From Microbispora siamensis (GTDB lineage Bacteria; Actinomycetota; Actinomycetes; Streptosporangiales; Streptosporangiaceae), in NCBI RefSeq assembly GCF_016863095.1, contig NZ_BOOF01000027.1, positions 124,001-188,000 of the forward strand: a stretch of DNA of 64,000 nucleotides. Reading direction: 5' to 3'. The translations under genes were made by a program, and so were the position numbers. Shown piece after piece: positions 8,701 to 15,200 of the stretch; the stretch's first letter is position 1; every line of letters starts with the position of its first letter. The notes below the pieces were generated by a model. The model worked only from the letters and a program-made list of their open reading frames with translations, was not told the origin of the DNA and did not search any database.

Positions 8701-11355
8701 CTCCAGGTCGCCCGAGTCGGACCACCGGCCGAGGTCCCCGGTGCGGTACATGCGCGACCCGGGCGGGCCGTACGGGTCGGGGAGGAACCGGTCGGCGGTC
8801 AGGCCGGGACGGTTCAGGTAGCCGCGGGCCAGCCGGTCGCCGCCGAGGTAGATCTCCCCCGGCACTCCGGCCGGCACCGGCCGCAACCGCTCGTCCAGCA
8901 CGTACGCCCGCGCCCCGGGCAGCGGCGAGCCGATCGGCAGGCTCACGCTCGCCTCGGCCGGGCCGTCGGGAGCGGGCAGCCGGGCGACGTCGTAGGTGGT
9001 CACGCCGACGGTGGCCTCGGTCGGCCCGTAGTGGTTGACGACCCGGCAGCGGCCCATCGCCGCGAGCTCGGCCGCCCAGCCGCGCGGGGCCGCCTCTCCG
9101 CCCAGCAGCAGCAGCTTCCTGGGCAGCAGGTCGTCCGGCCCGGCGTCGGCGAGCAGCGCGGCGAGGTGCGAAGGAGTGATCTTGAGGTAGTCGATCCCGG
9201 TCCGCCGGAAGATCCCCGCCAGCTCGGGACCGGCGGTGCGCGAGGGCACCAGGTGCAGGGTGCCGCCGGTCATCAGGCACAGGTAGAAGACCGTGACGCC
9301 GAAGTCGAAGGCGAGGGACTGGAGCAGGGCGAAGGACGAGCCGGGCTCCACGCCCAGCCGCTCGCGCACCCCGGCGAGGTAGACCATGACCTCGTGGTGC
9401 TGCACCGCGACGCCCTTGGGCCGCCCGGTGGTGCCGGAGGTGTAGATCACGTACGCGAGGTCGCCCGGCGCCGCCGGCTCCGCCTCGGCGGGGAGCTCCG
9501 TCTGGTCGTCCGCCTGGTCGCCGAGGTGCACGGCGGTGATGCCATCGGGGAGCCGGTCGCGCAGGTCCGGGCTGGTCACGACGATCGACGCCGCGGCGTC
9601 GGCCAGGACGTACTCGAGCCGTCCGCGCGGGTGCTCCGGGTCGAGCGGCAGATAGGCCGCGCCCGCCTTGAGCACGCCGAGCACCGCGACCGCGAGCCCG
9701 GTGGACTGCTCCAGGCAGATCGCCACACGGTCGTCGCGCCGCACGCCGAGCCCGCGCAGCCGCCGGGCGAGCCGGTCGGCCGCGGCGTCCAGCTCCGCGT
9801 ACGTGAGGGCGTCGCCGCCGCAGACGACGGCGGTCGCGGACGGGGTGCGGGCCGCCTGCGCCGCGATCACCGCATGCAGCCTCGACGCCCCGCCGAACGC
9901 GTCCGCCGGGGGCGTCTCGGCCTCGGGGGCGGCGCCCGCGAACCCGAGCACGCGGTCGCGCTCCGCCGCCGGGAGCAGCTCCAGGTCGGACACCCGCGCG
10001 TGCGGGTCGGCGACGATCGACCTGAGCAGGTTCTCGAAGCACTCCGCCAGGCGCTCGATCGTGGCCGGCCGGAACAGCTCGGTGCGGTAGGTGAAGTTGC
10101 CGCGCAGGCCGTCGCCCTGGTCCATCAGGTAGAGCGCGAGGTCGAACCGGCTGGCGGTCACCTCGAACGGGTACGCCGACATGGTCAGGCCCTGGGTGGC
10201 CAGCGGGGCCGACCGGTAGTTCTGCAGCGCGAACATCACCTGGAACACCGGCGACCTGCTCACGTCGCGCTCGACGCCGAGCTCGCCGACCAGCCGGTCG
10301 AAGGGCAGTTCCTGGTGGGTGTAGGCGTCCAGCGCCGTCTCGCGCACGCGGCCGAGCAGCTCGGTGAAGGTCGGGTCGCCGGACAGGTCGGCCCGCATCG
10401 GCAGCGAGTTGATGAAGAGCCCGACCACCCGCTCCAGCTCCGGCAGGTCGCGTCCCGACACGGGCGACCCCACCGCGAAGTCGTCCTGACCGGAGTAGCG
10501 CGCGAGGAGCACCTGGAAGGCGGCGAGCAGCGTCATGTACAGCGTCGCGCCGTTCTCCCCGCCCAGTGCGGTCAGCGCGTCCACCAGCTCGCGGTCCAGC
10601 GCGACGCCGTGGGCGGCGCCCGCCGACCCCTGCTCCGGCGGGCGCGGCAGGTCGGTCGGCAGCTCCAGCGGCGGCAGCCCGGCCAGCCGCTCCCTCCAGT
10701 AACGGATGTCGTCCTCGTGGGTCCGGCCGCGCTCCCACAGCGCGTAGTCGCCGTACTGCACGGGCGGGGCGGCGAGACCGGCGTCGGTCCCGGTCCGGTA
10801 CGCCTCGTGCAGGGCGAGCAGCTCCTCCATCACGATGTCGCAGGACCAGCCGTCGGTGACGGCGTGGTGCATCGTCAGGAGCAGCACGTGCTCGCGGGCG
10901 CCGAGCCGGACCAGGAGCAGCCGCAGCAGCGGGCCGCTCGCCAGGTCGAACGGCCGGCTCAGCTCCTCCTGCACGGCCTCCCGCACGGTGGCGGGGTCGT
11001 CCGACAGCCGCAGCTCGACGACGGGCTCGTCGTCCAGCACGATCTCCGGCGTGCCGTCGTCGGTGGTGACGAACCGGGTGCGCAGGCTCTCGTGGCGCCG
11101 GGCCACCTCGGTGAGGGCGCGTTCCAGGGCCGCGCCGTCGATCTCACCGCCGTCCAGCCGGACGGCGAAGGCGACGGTGTAGGCGGTGGTGCCCGGGGCG
11201 TACTGCTCCAGGAACCACAGGCGCTCCTGGGCGTGCGAAAGCGGCGGGTGGGTGCCGGCCGGCCGCGGCGGCACGGTGACCCTCGCGGCTTTCCCGGCTT
11301 TGAGCCGCTGCGCCAGCAACGCCTGCTTGGCCGGTGAGAGGCCGGTCCGGGTCAC
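5755..11355 (-). CDS. NRPS C-A-PCP-TE fused to an MFS transporter
   Basis: 1866 residues, GTG start with a GAGGTG ribosome-binding site 8 bases upstream. Domain order: condensation (about 30-470, HHAVTDGW); adenylation (about 490-990, YTSGTTGRPKG, NHYGPTEAT, YRTGDLGRW, SHGKVDR); carrier (about 1000-1080, LGGHSLLAM, Ser near 1034); thioesterase (about 1090-1350); charged linker; then a 12-helix MFS exporter (1399-1830, with the PGMLVAPLAGTIVDRFDRRKV loop). My hand alignment gives the specificity code D-F-T-S-L-G-H-V-G, closest to Asp/Asn-type codes but without their lysine. The thioesterase elbow is GHCGPGG, so Cys1167 replaces the usual serine; an Asp (GERDPA) and a His (EAGHFF) follow. The fusion suggests that release and export are physically linked. 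First gene of the NRPS operon. Confidence 0.93.
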   Translation of the reverse strand: MTRTGLSPAKQALLAQRLKAGKAARVTVPPRPAGTHPPLSHAQERLWFLEQYAPGTTAYTVAFAVRLDGGEIDGAALERALTEVARRHESLRTRFVTTDDGTPEIVLDDEPVVELRLSDDPATVREAVQEELSRPFDLASGPLLRLLLVRLGAREHVLLLTMHHAVTDGWSCDIVMEELLALHEAYRTGTDAGLAAPPVQYGDYALWERGRTHEDDIRYWRERLAGLPPLELPTDLPRPPEQGSAGAAHGVALDRELVDALTALGGENGATLYMTLLAAFQVLLARYSGQDDFAVGSPVSGRDLPELERVVGLFINSLPMRADLSGDPTFTELLGRVRETALDAYTHQELPFDRLVGELGVERDVSRSPVFQVMFALQNYRSAPLATQGLTMSAYPFEVTASRFDLALYLMDQGDGLRGNFTYRTELFRPATIERLAECFENLLRSIVADPHARVSDLELLPAAERDRVLGFAGAAPEAETPPADAFGGASRLHAVIAAQAARTPSATAVVCGGDALTYAELDAAADRLARRLRGLGVRRDDRVAICLEQSTGLAVAVLGVLKAGAAYLPLDPEHPRGRLEYVLADAAASIVVTSPDLRDRLPDGITAVHLGDQADDQTELPAEAEPAAPGDLAYVIYTSGTTGRPKGVAVQHHEVMVYLAGVRERLGVEPGSSFALLQSLAFDFGVTVFYLCLMTGGTLHLVPSRTAGPELAGIFRRTGIDYLKITPSHLAALLADAGPDDLLPRKLLLLGGEAAPRGWAAELAAMGRCRVVNHYGPTEATVGVTTYDVARLPAPDGPAEASVSLPIGSPLPGARAYVLDERLRPVPAGVPGEIYLGGDRLARGYLNRPGLTADRFLPDPYGPPGSRMYRTGDLGRWSDSGDLEFLGRRDLQVKIRGYRVELGEVESVLADHPDVAQAVVEPRGEQLVAYLVPSAEHAVDDARPDTAAVRAWLADRLPAYMIPSRYAWLDELPLKSHGKVDRSRLPEPEADVAAAEYVAPEAGAEEDVARVWAEVLDVERVGALDDFFALGGHSLLAMRVIARLRKAHPDRPVTVLDVFKHRTVRELARLLTAEGDVPRSLLHRLTPARAVTTTLVCVPYGGGSAAVYQPLADALPADWALYSVAVPGNELGEEARPFDEVVRDCVTEITEIMDGSPGRLVIYGHCGPGGVLATAVARELEAAGQELTALYLGGVFPFARPGRGMNWLGTFFDRLTSDQARINALTAAGLDVEELGRDQVRLIVTNQRLGARHAERYYTRLFEEADGGRLRAPVISVVGERDPATEFYQERYKEWHALSDEAACVVLDEAGHFFTRYRAAELADIVTGTHDALASGRTEGMERDEGRTWWLQGVSRRSAEAGTEGGIEAGTEAGTAAKRDEPSGAAGTRALGGPPPSMRRFLVVAAGQLVSITGSALTEFAIPLWIYLTTGSLARFALFSVLGLLPGMLVAPLAGTIVDRFDRRKVMIAGDAAAGGTQLMLGLLLWTGNLQVWHIYPLLVCLSVALTFQRLAYGSAIPQLVPKRFLGHANGVVQMATGTAQLIVPLIAVGLMAAIGLEGILVIDVVSYVVATLTVALIRFPATMAWKRRESVLAEMMGGIRHSWGHRGFRAMLFYFAVLNVFLSPLFLMISPLVLSFASLAEVGRVSFAGGLGAFLGGLAMAAWGGPRRRRLHGVLLSTLALSVFCLLTGLRADLFLIAVGAFGMSLCLTLLNGVYATIIQVKVPQRFHGRVIALNTLIAWSTLPIGFGLVAPYGAQVFEPLLAPDGPLAGTAGAVLGTGPGRGIGFMYACFAVAIAVIALVALRVRVLRRFDTDVPDALPDDVVGYQALTERIAAARTADAGPGDRTDAPADTRTAREPEKELA

Positions 11356-11393
11356 GACGCCGGCACCTCGGTTGAAATTTGCATTAAGAACAT
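11352..11393 (-). CDS. possible 13-residue leader peptide with a TTA codon, coupled to the NRPS
   Basis: A short ORF, MFLMQISTEVPAS, has an AGAGGA ribosome-binding site 5-6 bases ahead of its ATG, and its stop overlaps the NRPS GTG as GTGA. Its third codon is TTA, the rare leucine codon that in Streptomyces is read by the developmentally controlled bldA tRNA. If translated, it would couple NRPS translation to passage through this TTA. The ORF is too short to test by composition, and the NRPS has its own possible ribosome-binding site inside it, so this is a proposal only. Confidence 0.35.
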   Translation of the reverse strand: MFLMQISTEVPAS

Positions 11394-11463
11394 GGCATTC
11401 CTCTGTGCGCTCTGCGCCCCGGTACGCCGGCGATTGATACGAAGTCGCGGGCGGCCAAACGAT

Positions 11464-11488
11464 CCGGCGGTGGTTGAATCACCGCCGG
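11464..11488 (-). other. hairpin in the NRPS 5' leader
   Basis: Perfect 9-base arms (CCGGCGGTG / CACCGCCGG) with a 7-base loop, about 110 bases ahead of the NRPS start and about 90 bases after the predicted transcription start. No T-run follows, so it is not a standard intrinsic terminator. It could be an attenuator element or a stabilising stem. Confidence 0.4.
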
Positions 11489-11567
11489 TGAGCTTCCTGC
11501 CTGGTGCCTGGCACGGCGCGGGATCCACCGCCGCTCGCGCCGGTAACCCCCATTTCGGACGCGGTAG

Positions 11568-11620
11568 TGGGAACGCTCCCACGGCAGTGGAGGCTAGGGA
11601 TCACGGCTTTCGTTCGTCAA
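11568..11620 (-). promoter_or_regulatory. NRPS-operon promoter with CelR/CebR-type operator
   Basis: Reading the minus strand, a -35 box TTGACG (11615-11620) and a -10 box TAGCCT (11591-11596) are 18 bases apart. The near-palindrome TGGGAGCGTTCCCA (11568-11581) begins 9 bases after the -10, so it covers the start point. It differs by one base from the 14-bp target of the LacI-family repressors CelR (Thermobifida) and CebR (Streptomyces), which are released by cello-oligosaccharides. The promoter drives the NRPS operon starting at 11355. The spacing equals that at the aldose epimerase promoter. Confidence 0.75.
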
Positions 11621-11733
11621 GTGTCATGGAAGTTTCTGTCCGTTATTAGCCCCAAGGCGGGGAATGTGAGGTTATTAGCGCAGATCACGGACAATGTGGT
11701 CGTAATCTCCCAAATTCGCCGCATGACCAGGGA

Positions 11734-11779
11734 TTGACAGCGCCCCTTACCCCACCTACGCTCCGTGGGAGCGCTCCCA
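11734..11779 (+). promoter_or_regulatory. E1/E2-bgl operon promoter with perfect CelR/CebR operator
   Basis: TTGACA (11734-11739) and TACGCT (11757-11762) are 17 bases apart, a near-consensus housekeeping promoter. The perfect palindrome TGGGAGCGCTCCCA lies at 11766-11779, over the expected start point, so a bound repressor would block transcription. It controls the plus-strand operon beginning at 11927, which includes the GH1 beta-glucosidase. Confidence 0.8.
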
Positions 11780-11784
11780 GACCA

Positions 11785-11870
11785 GGTGCTCCTTCAATGA
11801 TGCCGGCGCTCCTGTGAATGGACGCTGGCGCTCCTGTCAATGGATGCTGTGGTGCTCCTGTCCCTGGCAG
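11785..11870 (+). repeat. about four imperfect 22-bp tandem repeats, each with an anti-Shine-Dalgarno core
   Basis: Units begin near 11785, 11805, 11827 and 11851, with a consensus close to GGYGCTCCTGTCAATGGA then TGCT. The second and third are nearly identical; the first and last are degraded. The GCTCCTG core of three units is the exact reverse complement of CAGGAGC at 11911-11917, the ribosome-binding site of the E1-alpha gene. The repeats lie in its 5' leader, between the operator and the start codon. Confidence 0.7.
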
Positions 11871-11926
11871 CGGGGCCCGGCGTCGAGCGCGCCCTCGACC
11901 AGAGACGCACCAGGAGCGGACCACCT

Positions 11927-12850
11927 GTGATCGTCACCGCTGCACCGGCCCGGAGCCCGCGGCATGCCCTCTACGACGGGGATCTCCGCTCACTCCTCCT
12001 CATCAGGCACTTCGAACGCGCCCTGCTCCGCCTGTTCGAGCAGGGCGTGCTGAGCGGCACCACCCACACCTGCCTCGGGCAGGAGTACGTCCCGGTCGCG
12101 CTGTCGGCCCTGCTCCGCGACGACGACTTCGTGTTCAGCAACCACCGGGGGCACGGCCACTTCCTCGCCCGCCATCCCGACCCGCACGGACTGCTCGCCG
12201 AGATCATGGGGCGGGAGGGCGCGCTGTGCGGGGGCGTCGGCGGCAGCCAGCACATCTACCACCGGCGTTTCCTGTCCACCGGGGTGCAGGGCGAGAGCCT
12301 GCCCGTGGCGACCGGGGTGGCCCTGAAGCTGGCCGGCTCGGGAGCGCTGGCCTGCGCGTACATCGGAGACGGCACCTGGGGTGAGGGCGCCGTCTACGAA
12401 GCGCTGAACATGGCGTCCCTGTGGCGGGTGCCGCTGCTGGTCGTGGTCGAGCACAACGGCATCGCCCAGTCGACCCCCACGTCCGCGCAGATGGCCGGCA
12501 CCATCGCCGCCCGGGCCGCGGCCTTCGGCGTCCGCCACCACCACGTCACGTCCACCGACGTGGGCGAGATCAGGGAGGCCCTCGCCCCGCTGGTCGACAC
12601 CGTGCGGGCCGAGCCGTCCCCGCTGGTCGTCGAGTTCGCCACGCACCGCCTAGGACCGCACAGCAAGGGCGACGACACCCGCCCGCCCGAGGAGATCCGC
12701 CGGGCCCGGGAGTCCGACTGGTACGACCGGTACGCCGAGGCCGATCCCGAGCGGTTCGCCCGGATCGACCGGGAGCAGCGAGAGCTCGTCGAGCGGGTGG
12801 TCGCCGAGGTCTCCGCCCGCCCCCACTCCCGGCCGGGAGGATCGGCGTGA
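11927..12850 (+). CDS. thiamine-diphosphate-dependent dehydrogenase E1, alpha subunit
   Basis: 307 residues from a GTG with AGGAG 10 bases upstream; longer in-frame starts lack a good site and would read into the tandem repeats. It belongs to the pyruvate/acetoin/branched-chain E1-alpha family. It has the thiamine-diphosphate motif GDGTWGEGAVYEALNMASLW ending at the conserved Asn region (VEHNGIAQST), and the phosphorylation-loop-like segment HRLGPHSKGDDTR. E1 decarboxylates a 2-oxo acid (or cleaves a ketose in some antibiotic pathways) and passes the acyl group to lipoyl-E2. It overlaps E1-beta by GTGA. No E3 gene is nearby, which argues for a dedicated rather than housekeeping role. Confidence 0.9.
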   Translation: MIVTAAPARSPRHALYDGDLRSLLLIRHFERALLRLFEQGVLSGTTHTCLGQEYVPVALSALLRDDDFVFSNHRGHGHFLARHPDPHGLLAEIMGREGALCGGVGGSQHIYHRRFLSTGVQGESLPVATGVALKLAGSGALACAYIGDGTWGEGAVYEALNMASLWRVPLLVVVEHNGIAQSTPTSAQMAGTIAARAAAFGVRHHHVTSTDVGEIREALAPLVDTVRAEPSPLVVEFATHRLGPHSKGDDTRPPEEIRRARESDWYDRYAEADPERFARIDREQRELVERVVAEVSARPHSRPGGSA

Positions 12851-13824
12851 CCAGGGTCTCCGAGCACATCAACCAGGCGCTGCACGATCTCATGGAGTCC
12901 GACCCCTCGGTCCACCTGCTCGGCGAGGACGTCAGCGACCCCTACGGCGGCGCGTTCAAGGTCACCCGGGGACTGTCCGACCGCTTCGGCTCCCGGGTGA
13001 GGTCCACGCCGCTGAGCGAGGGCGCGATCGCCGGGGTCGGGGCCGGGCTGGCCCTGGCCGGCGACAAGGCCATCGTCGAGATCATGTTCTCCGACTTCGT
13101 GGCGCTGGCGTTCGACCAGATCACGAACTTCGCCGCCAAGTCCACCTCCATGTACGGCAGGCCCGTGCCGGTGCCGCTCGTGGTGCGCTGCCCCACGGGC
13201 GGAAACCGCGGTTACGGCCCGACCCACAGCCAGAACCCGCAGAAGCACTTCATCGGCGTGCCGGGGCTGTCCCTGTTCGAGATGACGCCGTTCCACGACG
13301 CGGGCGAGCTGTTCGCCCGGATGTTCCGGCTTGCGCGGCCCTGCCTGTTCTTCGAGGACAAGGTCCTGTACACGCGGCAGATGTACCGCACGGACGACCT
13401 GTTCCGGTTCGAGCTGGTCGACGACGTGGCGCGGGTGTACCTCGACGGCGCGGGCCGGCCCGACTGCACGCTGATCACCCATGGCGGGCTCGTCCACCGG
13501 GCGCTCGACGCCATGCGGACGCTGCTCCTCGAGGACGACCTGGTCTGCGAGCTGCTGGTGCCCGCCCAGCTCTACCCCGTGCCCCGTCTGCCGGGGCTGG
13601 AGGACGCGCGGCACGTTTGCGTCGTCGACGACGGGACCGAGGGCGGCAGCTGGGCGGCCGAGGTGGCCACGGCGCTCTACCCGCGCCTGTGGGGCCGCCT
13701 GCGCCGCCCGATCACACTGGTCAACTCGGCGGACGGGGTGATCCCCGCCGCCCCCCATCTGGAACGCGAGGTGCTCGTGCAGGCCGACAGCATCAGGGCC
13801 GCGGTCAAGGAGGGCCTGTCGTGA
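12847..13824 (+). CDS. thiamine-diphosphate-dependent dehydrogenase E1, beta subunit
   Basis: 325 residues, the usual E1-beta length of about 325. It shows the LLGEDV and TPLSEGAIAGVGAGLALAG motifs (the Glu contacts the thiamine ring), the VVRCPTGGNRGYGPTHSQNPQKHF loop and a C-terminal transketolase-C domain (TLITHGGLVHRALDA). The GTG start overlaps the alpha-subunit stop, and its own stop overlaps the E2 GTG, so E1-alpha, E1-beta and E2 are made in step. It should form an alpha2beta2 E1 with its neighbour. The natural substrate is not evident; the family includes pyruvate, acetoin and branched-chain 2-oxo acid enzymes. Confidence 0.9.
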   Translation: MTRVSEHINQALHDLMESDPSVHLLGEDVSDPYGGAFKVTRGLSDRFGSRVRSTPLSEGAIAGVGAGLALAGDKAIVEIMFSDFVALAFDQITNFAAKSTSMYGRPVPVPLVVRCPTGGNRGYGPTHSQNPQKHFIGVPGLSLFEMTPFHDAGELFARMFRLARPCLFFEDKVLYTRQMYRTDDLFRFELVDDVARVYLDGAGRPDCTLITHGGLVHRALDAMRTLLLEDDLVCELLVPAQLYPVPRLPGLEDARHVCVVDDGTEGGSWAAEVATALYPRLWGRLRRPITLVNSADGVIPAAPHLEREVLVQADSIRAAVKEGLS

Positions 13825-15044
13825 CCGACTTCCGGGTGCCCAAGCTCAACAACAACGACACGGCGTACGTCCTGGTCGAGTGGCTGGCCGAGGACGGGCA
13901 GGCGGTGCGGGACGGCGATCCGATCGTGCTGCTTGAGACGTCCAAGGCGACCGAGGAGGTCGAGGCGCCGGCGGACGGCGTCCTGCGGCGGCTGCTCGCC
14001 GAGGGGGCCGAATGCGAGCCCGGGCAGGTGATCGCCCGCCTGCTCGGGTCCGCGGACGAGGCCTCCGGGGAGAGCGCGGGCGGGCCTGCTCAGGAGGCCG
14101 CGGGGAAGGCCGCGGACGAGCACCCGGGCGGGCCGCAGACCCCGGCGCCGTCCGGCGACGCCTCCGGCGTCGTCGTCACGGCGCCCGCGCGCGAACTGAT
14201 CGAGGCGCACGGCATCGCCATGGAGCGGGTGTACGCCCTCGGCCGGAAGGTGATCAGGCGGACCGACGTCGAGGAACTTCTCGGCGGCCAGGCGTCCTCC
14301 CCCGCCGCCGTCGCGGACGCCGCCCCGGCCGCGAACGACGCGGGCGGGGACGACGACGCACAGTGGATCACGCTGTCGCGGGCACAGCAGCGGACGGCCG
14401 AGGTCGTCGAGCGGTCCCGGCGCGAGATCCCCGCGGCCTTCACGGCGATGAACGCCGACGTGACCGAGGTCCTGTCGCTCGCCCGCGACCTCACCCGCCG
14501 GCTGCGCACCCTGGTCGGCCTGCCCGAGATGGTGGTGAAGGCGGTCGGCGGGCTGCTCGACCGCTTCCCGATGTTCTTCGCCGAGCCCGGCCCCGGCCCA
14601 CGGGCGAGAAGGGCCGCCACCGCCGACGTGGGCGTCACCGTCGACGTGGGCCGGGGGCTGTTCATCCCGGTCGTCCGCGACGCGGGCAACCGGCCGCTCG
14701 CGGAGATCGCCGGCGACCTGGTCGGCTTCCGCAAGACGGCGCTCACCGGGTCGTTCCGGGAACGCGACCTCCAAGGCGGCGCCATCACGCTCACCCTGCA
14801 CACGCACGACGGCATCGTGTTCGCCGTCCCGATCGTCTTCCCCGGCCAGACGTGCGCGCTGGCGCTGACCGCGCCGCGCTCGGAGGTCGTCCCGGACGGA
14901 TCGGGCTTCGCCGTACGCAAGACCGCCACAATAGGCCTCGCATACGACCACCGTTTCATCAACGGTCGCGATGCCGCGGAGTTCCTCGGCGAACTCCGCA
15001 CGGCGCTCGAATCACCCGCGCGATTCCTCACCGAGAATGGTTGA
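13821..15044 (+). CDS. dihydrolipoamide acyltransferase E2-like protein
   Basis: 407 residues. Residues 1-75 are a lipoyl domain with the lipoylation site ETSKATEEV (Lys42). An Ala/Gly-rich linker and a peripheral subunit-binding domain (about 115-152, APARELIEAHGI) follow, then the acyltransferase core (about 170-405). The active-site motif reads DHRFINGRDA, so His377 is kept but the usual Asp of HRxxDG is Asn381. That is unusual and may alter or weaken CoA acyl transfer. The last bases of the gene, including its TGA, are provided by the end of the TnpB element; the predicted C-terminus (LTENG) is probably unchanged by the insertion. Confidence 0.88.
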   Translation: MTDFRVPKLNNNDTAYVLVEWLAEDGQAVRDGDPIVLLETSKATEEVEAPADGVLRRLLAEGAECEPGQVIARLLGSADEASGESAGGPAQEAAGKAADEHPGGPQTPAPSGDASGVVVTAPARELIEAHGIAMERVYALGRKVIRRTDVEELLGGQASSPAAVADAAPAANDAGGDDDAQWITLSRAQQRTAEVVERSRREIPAAFTAMNADVTEVLSLARDLTRRLRTLVGLPEMVVKAVGGLLDRFPMFFAEPGPGPRARRAATADVGVTVDVGRGLFIPVVRDAGNRPLAEIAGDLVGFRKTALTGSFRERDLQGGAITLTLHTHDGIVFAVPIVFPGQTCALALTAPRSEVVPDGSGFAVRKTATIGLAYDHRFINGRDAAEFLGELRTALESPARFLTENG

Positions 15045-15200
15045 CATCCTCCCCTCCCTGACGGGAGGGGTTTCCAACCGTCGCCGGTCGGGCTTCCTGC
15101 TTCACCGCCGGTCGCCCCGTCCGAGAGGTCTCTCGTTGAGGTCTTACACCAGCTCCACAGGCGTTTCACCTCTCCGCCGGCCCGGCGGCGAGGATGTTCT
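15041..15200 (-). ncRNA. omega RNA (reRNA) of TnpB
   Basis: The minus-strand stretch from the tnpB 3' end to the element's right end has the layout of TnpB guide RNAs in actinomycetes: a GTGAAGCAGGAAGCCC block, then GGAAACCCC and the terminal hairpin, then the element boundary. The guide would be the flanking DNA read past 15041, beginning CCATTCTCGGTGAGG. It lies in the E2 3' end and matches the reconstructed empty site. The exact 5' end is unknown; 15200 is an estimate reaching into the tnpB coding end. Confidence 0.65.

Noticed and set aside
8422-11337. Very long plus-strand open frame (about 970 codons) opposite the NRPS
   Set aside because: It is Arg/Gly/Gln-rich, has no family motifs, and mirrors the codon bias of the NRPS on the other strand. 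Similar shadows occur opposite lon, ctaD, ExeM and the cyd genes.
11840-11926. Upstream ATG start for E1-alpha
   Set aside because: It lacks a ribosome-binding site and would translate the tandem repeats, whereas GTG 11927 has AGGAG at proper spacing.
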